DNA of 64,000 nt from Isoetes taiwanensis (Eukaryota > Streptophyta > Lycopodiopsida > Isoetales > Isoetaceae): positions 29,557,166 to 29,621,165 of the forward strand of contig JAJEKV010000003.1 in NCBI GenBank assembly GCA_021234155.1, given 5' to 3'. Positions 58,561 through 64,000 of this stretch are shown here, in pieces (the first letter of the stretch is position 1; the number at the start of each line of letters is the position of its first letter). The notes under the pieces were generated by a model. That model saw nothing but the letters and a program-made list of their open reading frames with translations. It had not been told where the DNA came from and did not search any database. Made by a program: the position numbers and the translations under genes.

Positions 58561-60039
58561 ATAGAAAGAGATCAACCTAACAATAGGACATGGAACTAAT
58601 TCCGTTAATGGAAAAAGATCTCGGGCAAGTTAACTAAGTAAGTGGGAGCAAACTAGCAAGATTGACTCTCGAAAAGGTTGATATAAGTAAAAAAATCTCA
58701 ATAGCCAGCTAGAAATGAATTCCCCAAGACAACTAGAATTAGCCAGGACTAGCGCAATGCACAAAATTAGGATGCGCCCAAAATAATACCTCATGCACAA
58801 CAACGCAGTATACTCCACGTCTAGATAAAGATAAGCATCAAAAATAAAAAATGATCCAATAAAAACGCATGTCACAAAATTGCAATGGAGTGCCAAACGC
58901 AATATTCGGCATATCAAAACGCTAAATAGCAAATATGCAAATGATATATAATGATAGTGCTGGAAAACCTAAACTGTAAAGAATAGCTTCAAGAACATGA
59001 CGTCAAACTGCAACTTGCCAAAATAGGACACGTGTGCGATGAATAATGCAATGCAACGCATGTTCGAAAACAATATGAAAATGTGGAATAAACAGGAAAT
59101 GACAGTGTGAAAGGTGATGTCAGAAGGAAAAAAGTACCACATGCCTAGGGCCATGAATAGATGTGCAATATGAATAGTATAGTTAAAATATAAGAGAGGA
59201 GGTTAAGGTAGAAGGAGCAGATGTATCAGCACCAATCAAGAGGAAGGTCAAGAAGGGAAGTTAAATTTGGATCACATCGCGGATCAGACAAAAAGGAGGC
59301 TGAAATCTGAAGAAAAGTATGACGGCTATGCACAACCAGTTGGTCGATTGCGAGGCCGAAGTAAAGGGGAAGTTAGGGCCAAGATAAAAGAGGAAATGAA
59401 GGTCAACAGCGTTGAGGTCCCCGTTGAGTGCCAGGCAGTTAGTCATATGGTGTAATGAGAAAAGAAAAGGACAAATGACATTATAGTAACTACGTAAAAT
59501 GACGTATCACTAGTAAAGCTAGTCCCATACAAATGGTCTGCAATAAAAAATCAAAAGAGATAATGTACATGTGAAATGAAAGAAAAACAAAATGATTAGG
59601 TGAAGTGATATTGTAAGGAAAGCTTGCACGAAAAGAGGGATGCAAGCCCATGAAACAAACGCAACAAGAAAATAACCACATACAAGATTCCAAAAATATA
59701 TATGAGCCAAAAAAATACCTGCTGGAAAGCATATGGCGTCACCTAAAAATGAAGAAAGGAGCCGGAAAAGTGTGGTTCCCAAAGGTGGCTCGACGGGATA
59801 GGATTAGAGCGAAAAACGAGAAGGGTCAAAGTGCCGACGTTGGTCATCCAACTAACAAAATGTAGTTGAGCAATGTAAAACTCGAAGCCAAATCATGATT
59901 CAAAGAAAGGTGGGGTTGAGGGAAAGGCTAAGGTCGGGTCCACTTGGGTTCAACATTGGGAGAGAAGGAAAAAGAAGACGAATGTTAGATATAGAAGACA
60001 TAATAGAAGCCAGATGATATAAAACGTGGGGAATTCATA
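58561..60039. other. Purine-rich spacer
   Basis: Long A/G-rich stretch without recognisable coding content. The minus strand is pyrimidine-rich and gives Phe/Leu-rich chance frames. The plus frame at 59,267-59,455 (LRGRSKGEVRAKIKEEMKVN) is unrecognised. It is possibly the non-coding body of the element whose ends lie at 57.1-58.5 kb. Confidence 0.4.
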
Positions 60040-60984
60040 CACAAACAAGGTGCTGCACACGGAGGGTTGCCCTCCATGGCCAGAGGGTGAAGTGGCTTAA
60101 ATCATAGTTCAAAGTCATATTTTGGCATGATTGGATTACTTCATTATGTAAACATATATACTACAAGTTACGCACCGATGTGGTGGTGCAAAGATGGACA
60201 GGTACAAATTCAGTGTGTTTATAGAGTGTTAGGCATTGTTGTTTTAAATGTTTCTGTCAATCAGGGCGCGGGTAAATGGCAAAGTTGTGCCAATTCGAAA
60301 TTTTTTGAAAATATTGGTGTGAGTGGTTGTTTATTTGTTGTTAATGCCTTTTTAAGGTTATATTAGATCCTTTTTATGATTCATGCTTATAGTCAAGGTA
60401 GTTGTTTATTTTTTAAAAAGACTCTCAAACAATGTAAGGTGATTATTCACTGTTCTAAAAATTTTATCATTGAGCAAATAATCATAGTCTCAAAAATCTA
60501 TCATCGAGCAAAGGGCAAGTCCAAAGAATGTAAGATGGATAAAGAATTTGAAACGTTGCGGGTGTTGCGTATAGGGATACATGCATTTAAGATTTGGACT
60601 TGATGGAGCACAAGGCAAGCGCAAAGAATGTTAGGTGGATGGGAAGATTACTTATGCTTGGATTACTTTATTCATATAGTGTAAGTTTAGGTCAACTTGT
60701 GGGCAATGTCTAGGATTCAAACATGTCTAAAGTTGAGCAGTTAAGTACATTTGCTTAACTTTCAAAACATTTTGAAGCATCGCTTGCTCTTAACTAAAAC
60801 AATAATATTACAATGCTTAAGGGTGCGATGATAAGACTTTGTCCTTATGTAGGCCTTTAATGTTAGATTGCTCACGTGAAATTACCATCCATTTACTTCT
60901 AAAATGTAGGAATATATTAGATTGTGTATGTATAATGCGTTATTGATGTTCAGTGCATAAGAAATGTTGTGTTATGAAATTCTA
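60040..60984. other. Spacer with small repeats
   Basis: It opens with the CAAGGTGCTGCACAC and GGGTTGCCCTCC scrap shared with 52,310-52,345. Phrases such as ATCATCGAGCAAAGGGCAAG, CAAAGAATGTAAGATGGAT and CAAAGAATGTTAGGTGGAT recur between 60,470 and 60,640. No gene is recognised. Confidence 0.4.
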
Positions 60985-61530
60985 GACACTCAAGATCGCA
61001 TGCATTTGACAATTTCAGCAGTTATAATGGATGGGGGTGTCAAGATTACATGCATTTGACAATTTCAGCAATTATAATGGATGGTAGGTAGTATAGGTCA
61101 ATTGCTAGCTAATGTAATCTGAGCATTTAAAGGATATCTTATGCAAGCTTGTCCAATGTGCCTTTGGAGTCAAAGATTGGGTAGCTATTATAGGTCAATT
61201 GGTAGGTAATGTAATTTGGGCACTAAGTGGTATGTTACCGAAGCTTAATACATTTTATTTTGAAGTTTGAGTTTAGGCAAGGAGGGTATATTTATCTCTA
61301 GTGGCTATAGAGGTGAAGAAGCAATACATCATGCATTTGATGCAATGGTTTATTTGTTGTGTTTGATAACTTAGCCTGCATGTTATTTATCGAGGGTTGA
61401 AATGAATGTTGAATTTTTCAATAAATGGTGCGTTATGCAAGCTTGACAAATTTTGGTTAGGTAGGCATGATAAGCCAATTAATAGCTAGTTTAATGTGGG
61501 TATCAAATGGTGTGCTACTCAATGTTGGTC
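60985..61530. repeat. Degenerate tandem repeats (~50 bp and ~95 bp)
   Basis: GCATGCATTTGACAATTTCAGC followed by ATTATAATGGATGG-type sequence occurs at about 60,998 and 61,049. TATAGGTCAATTG-TAG-TAATGTAAT occurs at about 61,094 and 61,190, with a weaker third copy (AAGCCAATTAATAGCTAGTTT) near 61,473. It is non-coding. Confidence 0.6.
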
Positions 61531-63494
61531 TTTAATTTTATAAAGGCTTAGCTAGTTTTCAAACCTTTAGATAAATACATGGTATTTGTTGAATATTCGA
61601 TACTACATCCTTATGGTTCATGCCCTAGTTCACAAACAAAGCATCGGTTAATTTTGTATATTACGTAGTACAAAGAGCCCTAGTCTGGTATTTTTGCAAT
61701 GTAATATAAAATACACTGGATTTTCACAATTCATCAACAAAAATAAGAATTCAGCTGTCATACACAGCACGATGCACTGTAGCACGACTTCAATTCACTC
61801 ATGGTAAATTCTGGTATTGCTTTCAGATAATAAACAATGAGCTTCTGCACTGTGAACCCATTTAGAAGAACCACGTCAGGTTCTCGCTCATTATCCAAAT
61901 TGAAAATAGAGCAAAATGTATCGGCTCAGACCTTATCCAGACTCCAAACAGTGTTTGCATGACATAGCTGGGTTCAAGAAAGGTAGGGCCCTTGGGTGAT
62001 AATGCCTCCAAGCATGTGTATGCGAACCAACAATGTACAATATTTTGCTTCATAAATAAAGCTCCACACTCTGCTTGTCTGCACAATAGAGAGAATGAGA
62101 TGCAAGAATTAGCAATAGTGCACAGGAAAGTATTTCTTTGCAAAAAAATAGAGGCATTCAGAGATAGATTACACTTTAGTATAGCCTTGTGCTCTACATC
62201 ATATGTTAAAAGGAAATAAGGACCTCTCAGTCTATTGTGCACTGTGCAATCAGGCGTTCAAGCAACTCAGCAGGGAGTGTAGATCCCAGTGATAAAGACG
62301 CATGTCGGGTAAAACTTATCAATTTCTCCAAATAGAAGACTAAATGTTTTTTGCAGCAAAATGACATTGCACATATTTCAGAAATCATCCATGTGGGTGA
62401 ATACAACAATACATCGAAAAAAAACCGTGAGGAGACTTTCAAACCATGAGCTATTTAGCACAACTCCTTGTGGTATTCCCAAGACTGCAAAAGCTTTTAC
62501 TCATGCTTTACTTTATAATAATTGTAAGGCAAATAACTATTGAAACCAACGAATGCACTCTCTAAAAAAATAACGCTTGATTTTAGAAGTTATGGTGATA
62601 TACCTAAGCAGCTCTCTAACTGTGGCAGCAAATATATTTCCCCCCATTTGACACCATTACCTTAATTATTTCTAAAATGTGTGCCTAACATCCTTTATGG
62701 GTCCTTTAGCAAGCTTTCCAACTAATTATCTTACAAATGGTGAAACTTGTTTAAGAGAGTTACCTGCACCATTCAAAATCTGCAGATGGAGGGTTTATAG
62801 TTCTAAACTAGGTGGGTCATGGAATTCACAGTATATGGCCTTGAGGTAAAGATGGCTTCCAATACAACTAACTTTCAAGACCTCTATATATCTAGAAGAA
62901 TTTGCTTAACAATTCTTGGCAGCTACCAATTCCTTGTGTAGAGACGGCACGATCATATATAGAGATGATGAATTTAATACAACACAAGAATTCACTTAGT
63001 ATAACCAAGAAACGAACACATCCAAACTAGTTATTCAAATGCACAAGCTAACCTGCGAGTGCTCAATTGAAGATGCGCACTGCTTTGTGATCAATTGAAG
63101 GTGTCCGCTCCATGCAGCATAAATCTGCTTGCTCTGTTTACATCCTGTTGAAACAACATGGTGTACTTAAGTTTTTTCTAGAACACGGCTCCATGTCTAA
63201 ACTAATGTGCAGATGCTAAATCAATATGATGCATATTTCATAAGTTTAAATCTTCCTCGCTCTTTAAAACTCCCATACAAACTCTGCGATAGGCCCAACC
63301 CACAAGAGACCCATTAGAAGATCCTTCACAGAGTTGAATAACTTGCATAACTCTAATTCCTATCCACAGATTACAGGCCAGCTTCCTAATGTTCTTCACT
63401 GAGTTTACAAATATTTGTCATATCCCATCTTCTGTATTACATGCTATAGGCCTTTCCTGCAGCAACTTTGCAGGGTAACAGAAAGAGTATCGGT
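61531..63494. other. AT-rich spacer
   Basis: Frames of up to 126 codons on the minus strand (61,862-62,242) show no domain that I recognise. Nothing else stands out. Confidence 0.4.
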
Positions 63495-63731
63495 CTAAAG
63501 CAAATGAAGGTTTCCATGATTCTGGTGCAACAATGCGGCAAGACCATAAGCCTTTGCCATAGAACAGGGTTTGGCTATGAAACCTGAAGGGTCCTTCGAT
63601 TCTTCTGCAGTTGGGTAAAATACAGTTGCTTCTAATTCCATATCTCTTTCTTGTTTCGAAGTCAACCTTCTGTTTTCCAACAGCCTTAGCCCTGAGTCTT
63701 CCCTTAACCACTCTGCCATTAGCAAAGCCAA
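63495..63731 (-). CDS. Unrecognised small ORF near the window edge
   Basis: A 78-codon frame (MALLMAEWLREDSGLRLLEN; ERDMELEATVFYPTAEESKD; AKAYGLAALLHQNHG) with protein-like composition. A second frame (63,418-63,711) overlaps it, so at most one is real. It may be an exon of a gene extending beyond 64,000 on the minus strand. Its start also overlaps TGGCAGAGTGGTTAAGG, which looks like a tRNA A-box, but no matching B box follows. Function unknown. Confidence 0.25.
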   Translation of the reverse strand: MALLMAEWLREDSGLRLLENRRLTSKQERDMELEATVFYPTAEESKDPSGFIAKPCSMAKAYGLAALLHQNHGNLHLL

Positions 63732-64000
63732 ACCCCTAACATATGTCAGACTTAAAACAAAAACCTGGTTTTACTCTGAATCTCGAGACCTGCAGCATGC
63801 TCCGGAGCAAAATCGCGGAAGCAAAGTCAGTCTCGTAGCAATAGTATTTATCTCTTTACCGTGGAGCCTATGTTCGATGCTCTGCCGACTAACCATAAAA
63901 CAGGAGACATCCTAAAGCCACAAGCTTACAAACAAAAAATAGCCTGCATCTACAAATCACACGGCCACACTCCTGCTCCACTGGCAATCCGGCACACTTC
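63732..64000. other. Window-edge sequence
   Basis: No feature can be supported. It may belong to a gene or element to the right. Confidence 0.3.

Noticed and set aside
61862-62242. 126-codon minus-strand frame
   Set aside because: No domain, no splice context and no repeat support; chance ORF in AT-rich spacer is likelier.
63680-63725. tRNA-like A box TGGCAGAGTGG on the minus strand
   Set aside because: No B box, acceptor stem or anticodon arm could be found at the right distance.

Overview
This is nuclear DNA of a land plant. The evidence is an NB-ARC/LRR immune-receptor locus with spliceosomal introns, a plant zinc alcohol dehydrogenase, a PLS-type PPR fragment, a plant-type purple acid phosphatase fragment, and Ty1/copia and Ty3/gypsy fossils. 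The PPR fragment and the GC-rich LRR block look to me most like a fern or another seed-free vascular plant, but that is an impression, not a demonstration. Gene density is very low. Most of the window is transposon debris in layers and AT-rich spacer, and no gene can be called clearly intact from end to end.

Left third (1-21.5 kb). A 205-bp tandem repeat opens the window. It is followed by a decayed DUF7869-like (transposase-like) gene, one exon of a nucleoside diphosphate kinase relic, and a broken Ty1/copia element lacking its 3' half. A pogo/Tigger-like DNA transposon on the minus strand then lies in three separated pieces (C-terminal half 9.1-10.4 kb, middle 12.6-12.9 kb, N-terminal HTH 14.6-15.3 kb). 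The sequence between the pieces holds a PPR fragment, a foldback element and a CACTA-like terminus. Further right are a stray copy of the NLR promoter (16.1-16.3 kb), a purple acid phosphatase relic and a GAATCT-rich minisatellite.

Centre (21.5-49.7 kb). This is the most interesting part. NLR-1 (21,975-26,002) has a duplicated core promoter, an N-terminal helical domain, a complete NB-ARC, two 76-nt introns with GC donors created by a tandem exon duplication, and a very GC-rich LRR block that has lost frame. Downstream of it runs a ~4.2-kb unit (Ulp1-protease relic plus a region that is probably retroelement leader or LTR). The pair 'NLR 3' end + unit' then recurs twice with 5'-truncated NLRs (31.3-33.0 kb and 39.1-41.6 kb). 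In two of the three units the sequence runs on into a Ty3/gypsy gag fossil, and one gag fossil carries a 1,747-bp DNA transposon with a 4-bp target duplication.

Right third (49.7-64 kb). There are copies of a tRNA-headed SINE-like family, a 100-bp tandem repeat, a 666-bp foldback element and a nine-exon alcohol dehydrogenase pseudogene on the minus strand that has lost two catalytic zinc ligands. A ~0.6-0.9 kb direct duplication and long AT-rich spacer without recognisable genes follow.

The centre reads as an NLR cluster that expanded by unequal exchange together with the repeats beside it: exons and 3' flanks stay about 94-97% alike by eye, while the GC-rich LRR blocks are the most rearranged segments. 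No metabolic pathway or operon-like cooperation is visible.
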